Notes under the pieces: model-generated
The model's input: only the letters and a program-made list of their open reading frames with translations
Databases searched by the model: none
What the model was told of the DNA's origin: nothing
Assembly: GCA_029555965.1 (NCBI GenBank)
Contig: JAKQHY010000028.1
Location: 1-48,185 of the forward strand
DNA length: 48,185 nt
Direction: 5' to 3'
DNA from: Chloroflexota bacterium
GTDB lineage: Bacteria; Chloroflexota; Anaerolineae; B4-G1; SLSP01
Shown here: one piece after another, positions 15,821-24,254 of the stretch
How positions within the stretch are numbered: position 1 is the first letter of the stretch
Layout of the letters: the number at the start of each line of letters is the position of its first letter
Program-made: the position numbers and the translations under genes

Positions 15821-16098
15821 ATTTTCATCCCACCGCTGGTGAACCGCTGGTTAATGATGAATTCCCTTGAAAATAGCCACAGAGATCACAGAGTTCACAG
15901 AGAAAACCCTTCGTGTCCTTTGTGGTGAAAATTTTCATCCAATCGCTGGTGAACCGCCGGTTAATGATGAATTCCTCTGAAAATAGCCACAGAGATCACA
16001 GAGTTCACAGAGAAAACCCTTCGTGTCCTTTGTGGTGAAAATTTTCATCCAACCGCTGGTGAACGCCAGGCGTTAATGATGAATTCCTCTGAAAATAG
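15821..16098. repeat. Tandem 110-bp intergenic repeat, about 2.5 copies
   Basis: Units start at 15821, 15931 and 16041 (third partial), each beginning attttcatcc and containing cgctggtgaaccg, ttaatgatgaattcc, gccacagagatcacagag and cctttgtggtgaaa. Copies are nearly identical. It fills most of the gene-free stretch 15722-16153. Another copy lies inverted at 28758-28892. Confidence 0.9.
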
Positions 16099-16153
16099 GA
16101 ATGGGGGATTGAGGATTAGGGATTGGGCTGTTCTAATCCCTAATCCTCAATCC

Positions 16154-16345
16154 CTACGCAATATACGTCGTGAAGCCCACAATCAACCCCATAAAGGACG
16201 GCGTCGGGCCGCCCACAATAAACAGCGCCAACCCGATCCTGCCGAACCAATCGAGCTGCAAAATCCCGATGGGAAAGTAAAACGCCCATGTCCGCAACAG
16301 CGCTCCGATCAAGAAAATGCGTAAGTGTCTGGTTTCTTTTCGCAT
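16154..16345 (-). CDS. Small two-helix membrane protein
   Basis: No family is recognised. From ATG at 16345 it encodes 63 residues, with two hydrophobic segments (about 8-30 and 36-61) joined by a short WFGR turn. The frame is open to 16426, but that part crosses the attC-like element at 16357-16481. ATG 11 bases after its GTTAGGG end fits the start of a cassette gene. AGGGGG lies about 10 bases upstream of the ATG. Confidence 0.5.
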   Translation of the reverse strand: MRKETRHLRIFLIGALLRTWAFYFPIGILQLDWFGRIGLALFIVGGPTPSFMGLIVGFTTYIA

Positions 16346-16356
16346 TATGCTAATCC

Positions 16357-16481
16357 CCCTAACCGTTGGGGGCAGGCGCGCGGCGGGTGCGGCGTAGTAC
16401 CTTCGAGAGCAGCCCTGGTTGTGCATGTTTCTACTCCGCTGGCAGGCGGCGAAGCCGCGTCGCTTGCCACCGATGTTAGGC
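16357..16481 (-). repeat. attC-like imperfect palindrome
   Basis: Outer boxes CCCTAAC (16357-16363) and GTTAGGC (16475-16481) fit the RYYYAAC/GTTRRRY ends of integron attC sites. The inner arms also pair imperfectly (GGGGGCAGGCG with CGCTTGCC), and a gcggcgaagccgc hairpin lies inside. Length of 125 bp is within the attC range. The rest of 16346-16661 shows only AT-rich sequence and a short caccacggt/actgtggtg hairpin. Confidence 0.5.
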
Positions 16482-16661
16482 GGTTTTATATTACAGAATT
16501 ATGTCTACTAGTTACTAAACTATGCAAAATCGAAACGCCCAAAATCAAGTAGAGAATTAGGAAAACTCCATGCAAAATAGAAACTCGAATCTCCGATTGA
16601 AGGTTTTGCCTCACCACGGTTTACTGTGGTGTGCCGCCTCCTTTACGGTTGATATCCAACG

Positions 16662-17225
16662 TCAAAAAATGAATGGGATGACCTTGCCCCTGGTTTTTTT
16701 TCTAAATTCAAGATATTGATTGCCGAATACGATGATCAAATCTTTCTCTTCTATGGAGGCCATCAGATAGTACAGAATGATGGATAACGGCAAATAAATG
16801 AGTGAGATTAACGCTTGATTCGCTAAACTTAACCCCAGTTGCGCTACGATGGTGCCAAAATAGATAGGATGGCGCACTATGCTATAGGCGCCCGTCGTAG
16901 ATAACTTCCCATCACTTTTGATGCTGGGCACAACACCGATTTTCAAGAATGACAAAACGATGAGGGCAAAACCGCCAATGGCAAGAATACTCCCTGCGAT
17001 CAGAAGCAGCCGGTTCGAATCGGCGAATTTGGCATCAGAGAAAAACGGCGCTGTGAATAACGGTAGGACAAAAAAAGCAACGTATATTTTCTGCACAACA
17101 ACGGGTAGTTTAGAAAAGGCGTTTTTTAAGTTATCCCTTGTGTATATGATGAAATAACTTATCGAAGCAATCAGATTAACACACAGTATCAAAATAGCGG
17201 TTAAGTTTTGATGAATCATTGCCAT
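16662..17225 (-). CDS. Isoprenylcysteine/phospholipid methyltransferase-like membrane protein
   Basis: A 187-residue protein with about five membrane helices. The C-terminal half has the ICMT/PEMT signature: TTGAYSIVRHPIYFGTIVAQLG (SAM-binding RHP) and EEKDLIIVFGNQYLEFRKKTRGKVIPF. Such proteins methylate isoprenylated, lipid or small substrates at the membrane; the substrate here is unknown. ATG at 17225 has AGGAG upstream. Codon use is AT-rich compared with the flanking chromosome, and it lies within the cassette-like island. Confidence 0.82.
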   Translation of the reverse strand: MAMIHQNLTAILILCVNLIASISYFIIYTRDNLKNAFSKLPVVVQKIYVAFFVLPLFTAPFFSDAKFADSNRLLLIAGSILAIGGFALIVLSFLKIGVVPSIKSDGKLSTTGAYSIVRHPIYFGTIVAQLGLSLANQALISLIYLPLSIILYYLMASIEEKDLIIVFGNQYLEFRKKTRGKVIPFIF

Positions 17226-17288
17226 GTGAATTTCTCCTATTTGACTAAAAGTTCAGCTTGATGGATGAGCCTGTAGCACTGCCCCTTT

Positions 17289-18221
17289 TCATATACCTTT
17301 AAGGAACTCATCCACACATTCTCCCCACACAATGTACGCTTGTTTATCCGTAGGAAAATGCCCCCCGCTAAAACTGATGTATTTTTTGTTTATCGAATTT
17401 AACCTGGCGTACACCTTTTTCGTGTGATAACTGCGGGTCATTGCGTCGTCCTCTGGTTGGCAAACTAAAACAGGTTTCTCATATAGTTCATGTTTCATAT
17501 CAGGCGTACTTTGCGTAACCAAACTCAAAGCGCCCCTTAAGGAAATGGTGTTGCCCGATTGCGGGTCTTCCATAATTAAAGAATTAAAATCTGGATCAGA
17601 AGTCAGTGCTCGGTATGATACGAATCGAGTAGTTTTGACGGTTACGCCACCCAGGATTTTTGACGCCAATTTCAAGAAGGGAATTAAGTAATAGGTTAAT
17701 CCTTTGGTCGTACTGGAATCCTGGATAAATTCACGGTCTGCAAAATCCCAAAGACACCAACAAATCAGCCCATCGGCGCAGTTATAACGCGCGTCGGCCG
17801 CATACGCCAGCGGGCCGCCCATACTTCCCCCACCCAAATATACCGCGCCTTTGAAGTTTTCTCTGGCATACTTCACCGCATCCCTCAGGTTGTGCAAGTG
17901 AACATCAAAGGTGAAATCTCCCTTTTTTCTTTCGTTATATCCAAAGCCCTCAAGGTCAGGGGCAATAATGTTATAACCCTTTTCATATAGCGGCATAATA
18001 AAAGGGAGCAATAACCTGGCATAACCCGCAATACCATGCGAAAAAACAATGGTTGGTCTGGCAAGGTCCTGATTTCTATAGACCTCAAGATTAATTTTCC
18101 CATTGACCGATGCGATTTGTTTTACTTCGGCGTATTTTTCCCATTTTGCTATCAGCTCTTCCCCGAACCAGGTAAGCATATAGTTTTTCCAAAAGTCCCT
18201 ACCCTTATAGACAATATCCAC
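17289..18221 (-). CDS. Alpha/beta hydrolase (lysophospholipase-like)
   Basis: A 310-residue cytosolic hydrolase. FSHGIAGYARLLLPF forms the oxyanion region, LGGGSMGGPLAY holds the nucleophile Ser, PEDDAMT the acid and SGGHFPT the His. The lid region (about 150-220) is AT-rich in coding sequence and has no assignable specificity. GTG at 18221 has AGGAGG upstream. It lies between the methyltransferase and the broken mntP within the island. Confidence 0.82.
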   Translation of the reverse strand: MDIVYKGRDFWKNYMLTWFGEELIAKWEKYAEVKQIASVNGKINLEVYRNQDLARPTIVFSHGIAGYARLLLPFIMPLYEKGYNIIAPDLEGFGYNERKKGDFTFDVHLHNLRDAVKYARENFKGAVYLGGGSMGGPLAYAADARYNCADGLICWCLWDFADREFIQDSSTTKGLTYYLIPFLKLASKILGGVTVKTTRFVSYRALTSDPDFNSLIMEDPQSGNTISLRGALSLVTQSTPDMKHELYEKPVLVCQPEDDAMTRSYHTKKVYARLNSINKKYISFSGGHFPTDKQAYIVWGECVDEFLKGI

Positions 18222-18346
18222 AGTTCATCCTCCTGACTTATTTTTCCATCCGTTTCTGAGAAACAAGCCTACGTTCCGGCGCACACTATGGCGAAAAGGA
18301 TTTGTTTCTCTGGTGGGGGAACGCCGTGTGCGGCGGGGGGATGTTG

Positions 18347-18906
18347 CTAAGGAAACAGATGTGTGATAACCACTCTGATCCCAATGCCTATCAATATCAG
18401 CCCGCCGATAATTTCCATCCGCTTACCAAACGTCTTCCCCAGCCGAATGCCCACAAACAGGCCCATTGCCGAGAGTAAACAAGCTACCAGACCGATGACG
18501 ATTACCGAAAGCAGCACAGGAATCTGAAGGAAGGCGATGCTCAGGCCAACGGCAAATGCATCAATACTGGTGGCAAAGGATAAGAGCACCAGGGTTTTCC
18601 CGGTGGATGGGTCCTCATCAAAGGCTCTACTGTTTGTGCTGATCCAGAGCGTATCAGGTTAACACCGACGTACCCCAGAAGTGCGAAAGCAACCCAGTGA
18701 TCAAATTCGCTGACGAATTGGACAACAGTTGCGCCAGCTACCCAACCCAGAGCGGTCATTCCGGCCTGAAATATCCCAAAATGAGCCGCCAGACGAAGTT
18801 TGCCGCGTAGCGTAGGTATTTGCCCGGCGGTGCCAATGCCCAGTGAGACCGTCAAAGCATCCATCGCCAGGCCGAGTGAGATTAAGGTGATTGTAATGAA
18901 TTCCAT
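18347..18906 (-). pseudogene. mntP: Manganese efflux protein MntP, frameshifted
   Basis: MntP exports Mn2+ and has two homologous three-helix halves. The N-terminal half starts at 18906 (MEFITITLISLGLAMDALTVSLGIG) and carries the first DALTVS metal motif. The C-terminal half (LLSFATSIDAFAVGLSIAF) carries the second and ends at 18347. They are in different frames; the shift falls near 18630-18645, where the N-half turns into nonsense and the other frame reads FDEDPSTGKTLVLLSFATS. A single-base indel, real or from assembly, explains this. Confidence 0.85.
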
Positions 18907-18995
18907 AGCTATCCTATCGCTCAAGAATGATTTGATACAAGCCATCAAATTTTTTGACATACACAGGTTGAGATTTCTTATTGTTCACTTGTGCT

Positions 18996-19119
18996 GCCTA
19001 ACGGAAGAATTCAGCGGCGCAGCGAGTGCGGCGCAGCCCCGTCGAGAGCCAATCCGCTGGCGCGCGTTTCTCCGCGGCTGGCGGCTCGCCCACTCTGCGA
19101 ATAATTGACGGTAAACAGG
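18996..19119 (-). repeat. Weak attC-like palindrome upstream of mntP
   Basis: GCCTAAC at 18996-19002 reads GTTAGGC on the minus strand, a perfect R'-type box. The right arm (aattgacggtaaacaggc) pairs only partly with the left. It may be a degenerate site. Confidence 0.3.
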
Positions 19120-19123
19120 CGCA

Positions 19124-19242
19124 GCTTAACGCAAGGTTACTGGAGCAGTCTATTTTCGCTTGAGCCGGTCCGTTTCTCCGCTTCTGAGGCAGACCGGCTT
19201 CGCTCGCACACCCTACCCAATCGGCGGAACCTGAGTTTAGGC
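19124..19242 (-). repeat. attC-like palindrome after the 64-residue gene
   Basis: gcttaac (19124-19130) and gtttaggc (19235-19242) are the outer boxes, and inner arms caaggtt and aacctga pair. On the minus strand it begins about 10 bases after the TAA of the gene at 19253, as in integron cassettes. Confidence 0.45.
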
Positions 19243-19252
19243 AGCAAACGCA

Positions 19253-19447
19253 TTACATGCGTCTGGGCAAGTTATCCCGAATGAGCAACCACACAATAAT
19301 ACCTGGAATACCCGCGAAAAGAACTAACGCTCCGACTAAATAGCCATTTTGATGGTATTTTTTTGCATCTTCGTAAGCCCAACCGAGCAGAATGATATTG
19401 ATTAAAAACCACAGCCCCATACAAACTATCCCTGGAAAATCACCCAT
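19253..19447 (-). CDS. Small two-helix membrane protein
   Basis: No family is recognised with certainty. The 64 residues hold two hydrophobic helices (about 5-24 and 35-55) separated by YEDAKKYHQNGY, ending LLIRDNLPRRM. The layout resembles small phospholipase D N-terminal-like or bacteriocin-immunity-type membrane proteins. ATG at 19447 has a perfect AAGGAGG. It is bracketed by attC-like palindromes on both sides. Confidence 0.6.
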   Translation of the reverse strand: MGDFPGIVCMGLWFLINIILLGWAYEDAKKYHQNGYLVGALVLFAGIPGIIVWLLIRDNLPRRM

Positions 19448-19489
19448 TGTTTCCTCCTTGATCAGCGTATCTCTTTATCACTTTCTACC

Positions 19490-19613
19490 GCCCAACGGTC
19501 ACATTCAGCCGCGCGGCTGCGTGTAAAGCACCTTCGCTAGAAAACTACCTGAAAGCGCGTAGCTCCTCGGCTGGCACGCGCGCCAGCGCGGTCGGGTTGA
19601 TGCAATGGTGGGC
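19490..19613 (-). repeat. attC-like palindrome after the TolB-like gene
   Basis: gcccaac (19490-19496) matches RYYYAAC; the right end reads ggtgggc, one base from GTTGGGC. Arms pair imperfectly around a ccgcgcgg core. On the minus strand it starts three bases after the stop of the gene at 19617. Confidence 0.4.
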
Positions 19614-19616
19614 GGG

Positions 19617-21074
19617 TCAATCACAGAAGTCCAGAACATGTATTTGTTCAATGCTTCCTATAGCTAAGTAACAACTATCTGAAGACCAAGCAATTTGAAT
19701 GACTGCCAAGCCAGTTGTTAAAGGTTGTACTTCAGTGGTTTTAGTATTTACTATCCACAAATCATCTCCTTCTCCCCAGTAAATGACATAACTTCCATTG
19801 GGTGCCCATACTGGCTTGCGAGTCTGAAACCATCGCCCTATCTCATATTCCCGTTCAGTGAAAGTTTTTTCTGTAGATTTTACTAATACTATTCTATTCG
19901 TGGTCAGATCAAAAATCCCAAAATAGGGGGGGGGGTTCTTTGAATCTGTGGAATCAGAATAAAGTTCATTGTTTGCTTTATTAGTCTGTGGTTTCGCTAG
20001 CCAATAGAAAGCAATTTCGTTACTAACGGGCGACCATGTTGCTCCAAATGTACCTGATAACAATTCGGTAGCCTTAGCTTCATATATATCCCACATATAT
20101 AGTTTAGGATTGGCGCTTTCGTCCAAGACCCATTTCCCTTTTTCCCATTCTGTGTATAAGAGACGTTGGCTATCGTTATTCCATTCTTCGAACCAGCGTT
20201 CTTTATATGAAATGGTACTGATTGCGGCTGGAACTGGCATGGTAGCCTGGGGAAAGTTAAACCAATTGAGATCGTCGTAGAACATCCGTTTGGTTACATA
20301 TTTTTTGCAGTCTGGTGAAAACCAATAGTGTCCTAATCCCGCCAAAGTAGTCAATTGTGTCGGGTCTAATGAGAGAATATGGAGTTGATTAGCTTCATCT
20401 GAACCACTGTAGGTTACAAAGGCTAACTGCTGTTCATCTACCCAAGAAAGAATTCGTAAAACTTTTCCCAAACCTACATTATGGGTAATGGTTACTTGCG
20501 CCGAAATTTTGGAATCAATGTAGCCATAAGTTATAAGCGGCACATCTGAATCGAGAGTAACCAAACGCAAGGTCTGATAAAGACCGGGTTTATCTACAAA
20601 CACAAGTTGTTGTTCATTGGGATGCCAATAAGGCTGTGCTACAACATTATGTGCCACCATTTGAGCAATTGTGCGCGGTGTGAAATCTGGAGCTTCCGCA
20701 ACCATTATCCGATCTTCATTTTGGAATGTTATCCAATTATGCTGTGACGCCCAGTTGAATTGGCGAAAATCGCTACGGGTCCAACCCCAATATTCCTGGA
20801 TAGTGGCTGGTAAAGTGATGAATTTATTTGCGACCATGATGGAAACAGCCTTATTTTTATGGATAGGTGATAATATGGGAGTTGCATCAACTACAACTGG
20901 AGTGACAGTAGTTGTACTGGATAGTGGCAGAGGTGAAGGGCTAACAGATGGTCTTGATGTACTCGGGGAACTTATTTCAATTGTGGGGGGAACTATTTCT
21001 GTGACTGTACTTTTCCCACAGCCACCGAACAACAAACAGAAACTAAGAATGGCGTAAATTGTTCTCACTTTCAT
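19617..21074 (-). CDS. Lipoprotein with TolB-like beta-propeller repeats
   Basis: From ATG at 21074 the protein begins MKVRTIYAILSFCLLFGGCGKS, a lipoprotein signal with the cysteine after FGG. A Ser/Thr/Pro-rich linker follows, then PD40/TolB-like blades: WHPNEQQLVFVDK, WSPVSNEIAFYW, WAPNGSYVIYWGEGDDLWIVN and WSSDSCYLAIGS. It is a surface-anchored sensor- or scaffold-type propeller; no ligand is evident. A GTG at 21098 directly after the upstream stop is an alternative start. The gene is strongly AT-rich and ends at an attC-like site. Confidence 0.75.
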   Translation of the reverse strand: MKVRTIYAILSFCLLFGGCGKSTVTEIVPPTIEISSPSTSRPSVSPSPLPLSSTTTVTPVVVDATPILSPIHKNKAVSIMVANKFITLPATIQEYWGWTRSDFRQFNWASQHNWITFQNEDRIMVAEAPDFTPRTIAQMVAHNVVAQPYWHPNEQQLVFVDKPGLYQTLRLVTLDSDVPLITYGYIDSKISAQVTITHNVGLGKVLRILSWVDEQQLAFVTYSGSDEANQLHILSLDPTQLTTLAGLGHYWFSPDCKKYVTKRMFYDDLNWFNFPQATMPVPAAISTISYKERWFEEWNNDSQRLLYTEWEKGKWVLDESANPKLYMWDIYEAKATELLSGTFGATWSPVSNEIAFYWLAKPQTNKANNELYSDSTDSKNPPPYFGIFDLTTNRIVLVKSTEKTFTEREYEIGRWFQTRKPVWAPNGSYVIYWGEGDDLWIVNTKTTEVQPLTTGLAVIQIAWSSDSCYLAIGSIEQIHVLDFCD

Positions 21075-21098
21075 AATGCGCAGTCTTTTTTTTTGCAC

Positions 21099-22067
21099 TT
21101 ATTTATTCGATCTTGTAACTATTGGTAAATACAACCTGTGGAGTGGGGCTGAATAAAAACAATTTCCAAGATCACCGGACGAGTCACAGATATATCCTTG
21201 ATACTCAGAACAGGAAAAAGGCGGATAATTGTAAGAATCTCGTGTTGCATCGCAAGAAGCCATACTTACATTTTTCGCGTGAAAGGTGACTAATCCCCGA
21301 AAGCTTCCTCCACTTACCTGACCCTCAACTATTGGTTCGCCATCTTCCCAACGAACACAATAACCACTACATGTACCGCCTCCATATTGCGTTTTGGGAT
21401 TAGGGCAATAACCCGAAAATGGATCGGGGACATTCCCATAATACACTTCATAGGCTGCCGTTTGGCTGTCTATGTCAGGATCAGCCGGTGGAGCAAATGC
21501 CCCACTCAACAAAACATTCTGGTATTTCTCCACTATAGTATTACCGTCATTGTGAGCCACAACACAAGTATTACCCGCCTCATCTTCACCTACATCACCA
21601 AGAAAAACTCGGTTACGGGCTACCCAAGCTACTGCTCGCCGACCACCAACATTTTCAGAACGGGCTTCTTGATGTACAACGCCCGCGAGCAGACAAATCG
21701 GATCTGGATATCCACAAGCATTTGGATAGGTGGCTGTAGGTAAGAATTTAAGATCATTCTGCAAGTTGCTATCTTCAATCTTCATCTCTGCTGGGGCTGG
21801 AAAATGTTGATTAAATTGGCGGTATATTTCGTATTCTACAAGTGCCTCATCTATTCTTCCGCTCTTTTCGAAAACTACTTCACGTAAAAAGTGCAAATAA
21901 TAACTCTCTTGTGGTTTAGGGATTGCTATTTGAAGTGCGTCCGTATAACGTTCTTGTTGGATCAACCACTCGGCATAATTACCGAGGGAGGTAATGGTGC
22001 TATCGGGTCTTGAATCAATAGCCAGCCTGAACCACTGTTCAGCCTCCGAATCATTCACCAACGCCAA
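21099..22067 (-). CDS. 3' part of a TPR / SleB-like cell-wall hydrolase gene, frameshifted
   Basis: This frame contains a short TPR-like region (about 8-80) and then a SleB/Hydrolase_2-like domain: PICLLAGVVHQEARSENVGGRRAVAWVARNRVF (about 122-155), in which the Glu of QEAR is the catalytic acid of the family. A cysteine-rich tail follows (CPNPKTQYGGGTCSGYC, CSEYQGYIC, GNCFYSAPLHRLYLP). There is no independent start signal. It is continuous with the frame of 22055-22627 once a run of seven A (22130-22136) is read as eight, so the two pieces are one gene. Confidence 0.72.
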   Translation of the reverse strand: MALVNDSEAEQWFRLAIDSRPDSTITSLGNYAEWLIQQERYTDALQIAIPKPQESYYLHFLREVVFEKSGRIDEALVEYEIYRQFNQHFPAPAEMKIEDSNLQNDLKFLPTATYPNACGYPDPICLLAGVVHQEARSENVGGRRAVAWVARNRVFLGDVGEDEAGNTCVVAHNDGNTIVEKYQNVLLSGAFAPPADPDIDSQTAAYEVYYGNVPDPFSGYCPNPKTQYGGGTCSGYCVRWEDGEPIVEGQVSGGSFRGLVTFHAKNVSMASCDATRDSYNYPPFSCSEYQGYICDSSGDLGNCFYSAPLHRLYLPIVTRSNK

Positions 22068-22627
22068 GGCTCTAGCATAATCAATTTGTACCTCATAGGG
22101 ATGATTTTCGACAACGAGTAATGCTTGCGAAAAAAAGCGTCGATCTCCTCATTCTTTCGCAACAACCCAAGACCCTTTCCAATGCGGTCTGTATACCACA
22201 CCCGATTATATTGCATTCCGATCTCCGCAGCTCGCAGGTATTCTTGAATCGCAAGCCCTAATACGCTCGTATCTTGTGTCATTTGATATTGTTGCCATAA
22301 AGATTCGCCTAACCCTTCATGAGCGTGACGGGATTCAGGATACTGTGCCACAACATTTTGGAGAAATGTAACAGATCTAGTAATTTCCCCTTGAACAACT
22401 AATTGCCATCCCTGCATATATAACTGTAACACTTCTGGCGACTCATTCGGATCAGGATATTTCACTGAATATGGTAAATCTTTCTTTACTGTGCAAATAT
22501 TATCATTACGATTAACAGATTGCGCTCTGCTATGAATTTTTGGCGTATAGACAAATATGTTAAGAAAAAGTATACTCACTGACAAGGTTATAAAAATGCA
22601 AACTATATTGAATTTACGACGAGTCAC
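22055..22627 (-). CDS. 5' part of the same TPR/SleB-like gene
   Basis: GTG at 22627 gives an N-terminal membrane helix (FNIVCIFITLSVSILFLNIFVY) followed by TPR-like helices (QLYMQGWQLVVQGEITRSVTFLQNVVAQYPESRHAHEGLGESLWQQYQ). After residue about 165 the frame turns into unrelated sequence, while the frame of the downstream piece reads naturally (SQALLVVENHPYEVQIDYARALALVND). The whole protein would be about 510 residues, membrane-anchored, with a periplasmic TPR part and a wall-hydrolase domain. The frameshift lies in an A-run, so a sequencing error is a plain alternative. Confidence 0.7.
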   Translation of the reverse strand: MTRRKFNIVCIFITLSVSILFLNIFVYTPKIHSRAQSVNRNDNICTVKKDLPYSVKYPDPNESPEVLQLYMQGWQLVVQGEITRSVTFLQNVVAQYPESRHAHEGLGESLWQQYQMTQDTSVLGLAIQEYLRAAEIGMQYNRVWYTDRIGKGLGLLRKNEEIDAFFRKHYSLSKIIPMRYKLIMLEPWRW

Positions 22628-22719
22628 ATCTATGCTAATCTCCCTGGATTAACCTATTTCCACTACGTCCCGCCCAACATGATTTTCGGTGGAACTGACC
22701 AGATCTCCCACCTCTCTTT

Positions 22720-23409
22720 TTACCGCCCATTCTCCCGGCTTCTGACCAGCCGCTCCGCTTCCCCAAACATCTCCTCAATCGTGAAGCGCGTCGTGTCAAA
22801 GATCACCGCGTCATCCGCGGCCTTGAGCGGCGCGGCGGCGCGGCTGCTGTCAATGGCGTCGCGTAGGCGGAGGTTCGCCAGCACTTCCTCGTAGGTCACG
22901 GCCTTGCCCTGGGCCTGCATCTCGGCGTGACGCCGCTGCGCGCGCGCCTCGTCCGAGGCGACGACGTAGAACTTCAGGTCGGCGTCCGGCAGGACCACCG
23001 TGCCGATGTCGCGCCCCACCATGACGATGCGCCCCTGCGCGGCCATCGCGCGCATCCGCTGCGTCAGCGCCGCGCGCACGCCGGGGTAGGCAGAGACGGG
23101 GGAAACGGCGGCGTTCACCTCCGGCGAACGGATGTCCCAGGTGATGTCGGCGTCCTCGCAGCGGATGGTGGCCTGCCGCCCGTCCGCCACGGTGGGCGGC
23201 AGGACGGCGATGGGCGCGGTCTCCGCCAGGCGGGTGACGGCGGCTTCGTCGTCAATGGGGATGGCCTGATGCAGCGCGGCCCACGTCACGGCGCGGTAGA
23301 GGACGCCGGTATCGAGGTACAGGTAATCCAAATGCTGCGCCAAATGATAACCGAGAGTGCTTTTGCCGGAGGCCGCCGGGCCGTCAATGGCGATGGTCAA
23401 CGGCTTCAT
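22720..23409 (-). CDS. cmk: Cytidylate kinase
   Basis: CMP/dCMP kinase for nucleotide recycling. It has the P-loop IDGPAASGKSTLG (8-20), LDTGVLYRAVTWAA and the conserved RDIGTVVLPDADLKFYV segment; the C-terminal RDAIDSSRAAAPLKAADDAVIFDTT is the family end. The 229-residue length is normal. The start overlaps the upstream pseudouridine synthase stop by four bases (ATGA), so they form a coupled pair. Downstream, a minus-strand GTTGGGC at 22672-22678 marks the start of the AT-rich island. Confidence 0.95.
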   Translation of the reverse strand: MKPLTIAIDGPAASGKSTLGYHLAQHLDYLYLDTGVLYRAVTWAALHQAIPIDDEAAVTRLAETAPIAVLPPTVADGRQATIRCEDADITWDIRSPEVNAAVSPVSAYPGVRAALTQRMRAMAAQGRIVMVGRDIGTVVLPDADLKFYVVASDEARAQRRHAEMQAQGKAVTYEEVLANLRLRDAIDSSRAAAPLKAADDAVIFDTTRFTIEEMFGEAERLVRSRENGR

Positions 23410-24227
23410 GGGCGGGGTTTTCGGTTACGGGGCGTGGGGGCGCGCCTGCCGGATTTTTGTGGCCGCGTTGAGAAGGAGCGCTTGCCGTGGGGGAGCTGCG
23501 CGTCGGCGGCGATCCCCACCTCACGGCGCAGGGCGGCGACTTCGGTGTTGTTCAAATAACGCCAGCGGCCGGGGCGCAGATCGCCCAGTTTGATCGGCCC
23601 CATCGCTATCCGAATCAGGCGCAACACCGGGAACTCCAGCGCGGTGACGGCGCGGCGGATCATGTGTTTGCTGCCCTCGTGGACGGTGATGCGGAGCCAC
23701 GCGCGGCCCCGCTCCACCGAATCCACCTTAACGTGGTCAAACCGCACGGGCTTGTCGTCAATGTTGACGCCGCGCTGCCAACGATCCAGCGTCTCGGCGG
23801 TCGGCTCACCGATGACGAGCACGCGGTAGACGCGCGGCTGCTCGTAGCGGGGATGCGTCAGGTGTTGGGTCAACTCGCCGTCGTCGGTGAGGAGCACCAG
23901 CCCCTCGCTGTCGGCGTCGAGGCGGCCCACCGGGTAGATCCGCTGCGGCAGGTCCACCAACTCCCGCACGGTTTGGCGGCCCTCCGGGTCGTCGTTGGTG
24001 CTGATGACGCCGCGTGGCTTGTAGAGCATGACGTAAGTATACGTTTTGGGCAGGCGGATGGGTTCGCTATCCACCGTGATGCGCTGTGTGGTCGGATCGG
24101 CTTTGTCGCCCACCTGCGCCATGCGCCCATCCACCGCGACGCGCCCTCTTTCAATCAATTCTTCGCAGGCCCGGCGCGAGCCGTACCCTGCCCTGGCTAA
24201 GATTTTTTGTAAGCGTTCAGTTTCCAT
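23406..24227 (-). CDS. RsuA/RluB-family rRNA pseudouridine synthase
   Basis: An S4 RNA-binding domain (RLQKILARAGYGSRRACEELIERGRVAVDG) is followed by the catalytic domain with YPVGRLDADSEGLVLLTDDGEL, where Asp of RLD is the nucleophile, and EGSKHMIRRAVTALEFPVLRLIRIAMGPIKLGDLRPG. It most likely modifies 23S or 16S rRNA. ATG at 24227 lies seven bases after a TATAAT, so the mRNA may be leaderless; ATG at 24236 overlaps the -10 box. The C-terminal tail is Lys/Arg-rich. It is coupled to cmk, a common arrangement. Confidence 0.92.
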   Translation of the reverse strand: METERLQKILARAGYGSRRACEELIERGRVAVDGRMAQVGDKADPTTQRITVDSEPIRLPKTYTYVMLYKPRGVISTNDDPEGRQTVRELVDLPQRIYPVGRLDADSEGLVLLTDDGELTQHLTHPRYEQPRVYRVLVIGEPTAETLDRWQRGVNIDDKPVRFDHVKVDSVERGRAWLRITVHEGSKHMIRRAVTALEFPVLRLIRIAMGPIKLGDLRPGRWRYLNNTEVAALRREVGIAADAQLPHGKRSFSTRPQKSGRRAPTPRNRKPRP

Positions 24228-24232
24228 AAGCG

Positions 24233-24238
24233 GCATTA
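24233..24238 (-). promoter_or_regulatory. -10 box of the rsuA-like gene, likely leaderless
   Basis: TATAAT on the minus strand is followed by GCCGCTT and the ATG at 24227, placing the expected transcription start at or next to the start codon. No strong -35 is seen. Confidence 0.4.
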
Positions 24239-24254
24239 TACCGGAAAAAGAGGA

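Noticed and set aside
15710-15928. Short reading frame across the 110-bp repeat, translating as MMNSLENSHRDHRVHRE; a similar one lies at 28285-28869 on the minus strand
   Set aside because: The peptides come from the repeat words (cacagagatcacagag). There is no conserved domain or ribosome-binding site.
18222-18346. Hairpin gagaaacaa…ttgtttctc before the hydrolase gene as a further attC site
   Set aside because: The ends do not fit RYYYAAC/GTTRRRY, so only a plain inverted repeat can be claimed.
16357-22690. A complete integron
   Set aside because: No integrase gene and no attI site are in the window; only attC-like palindromes are seen.
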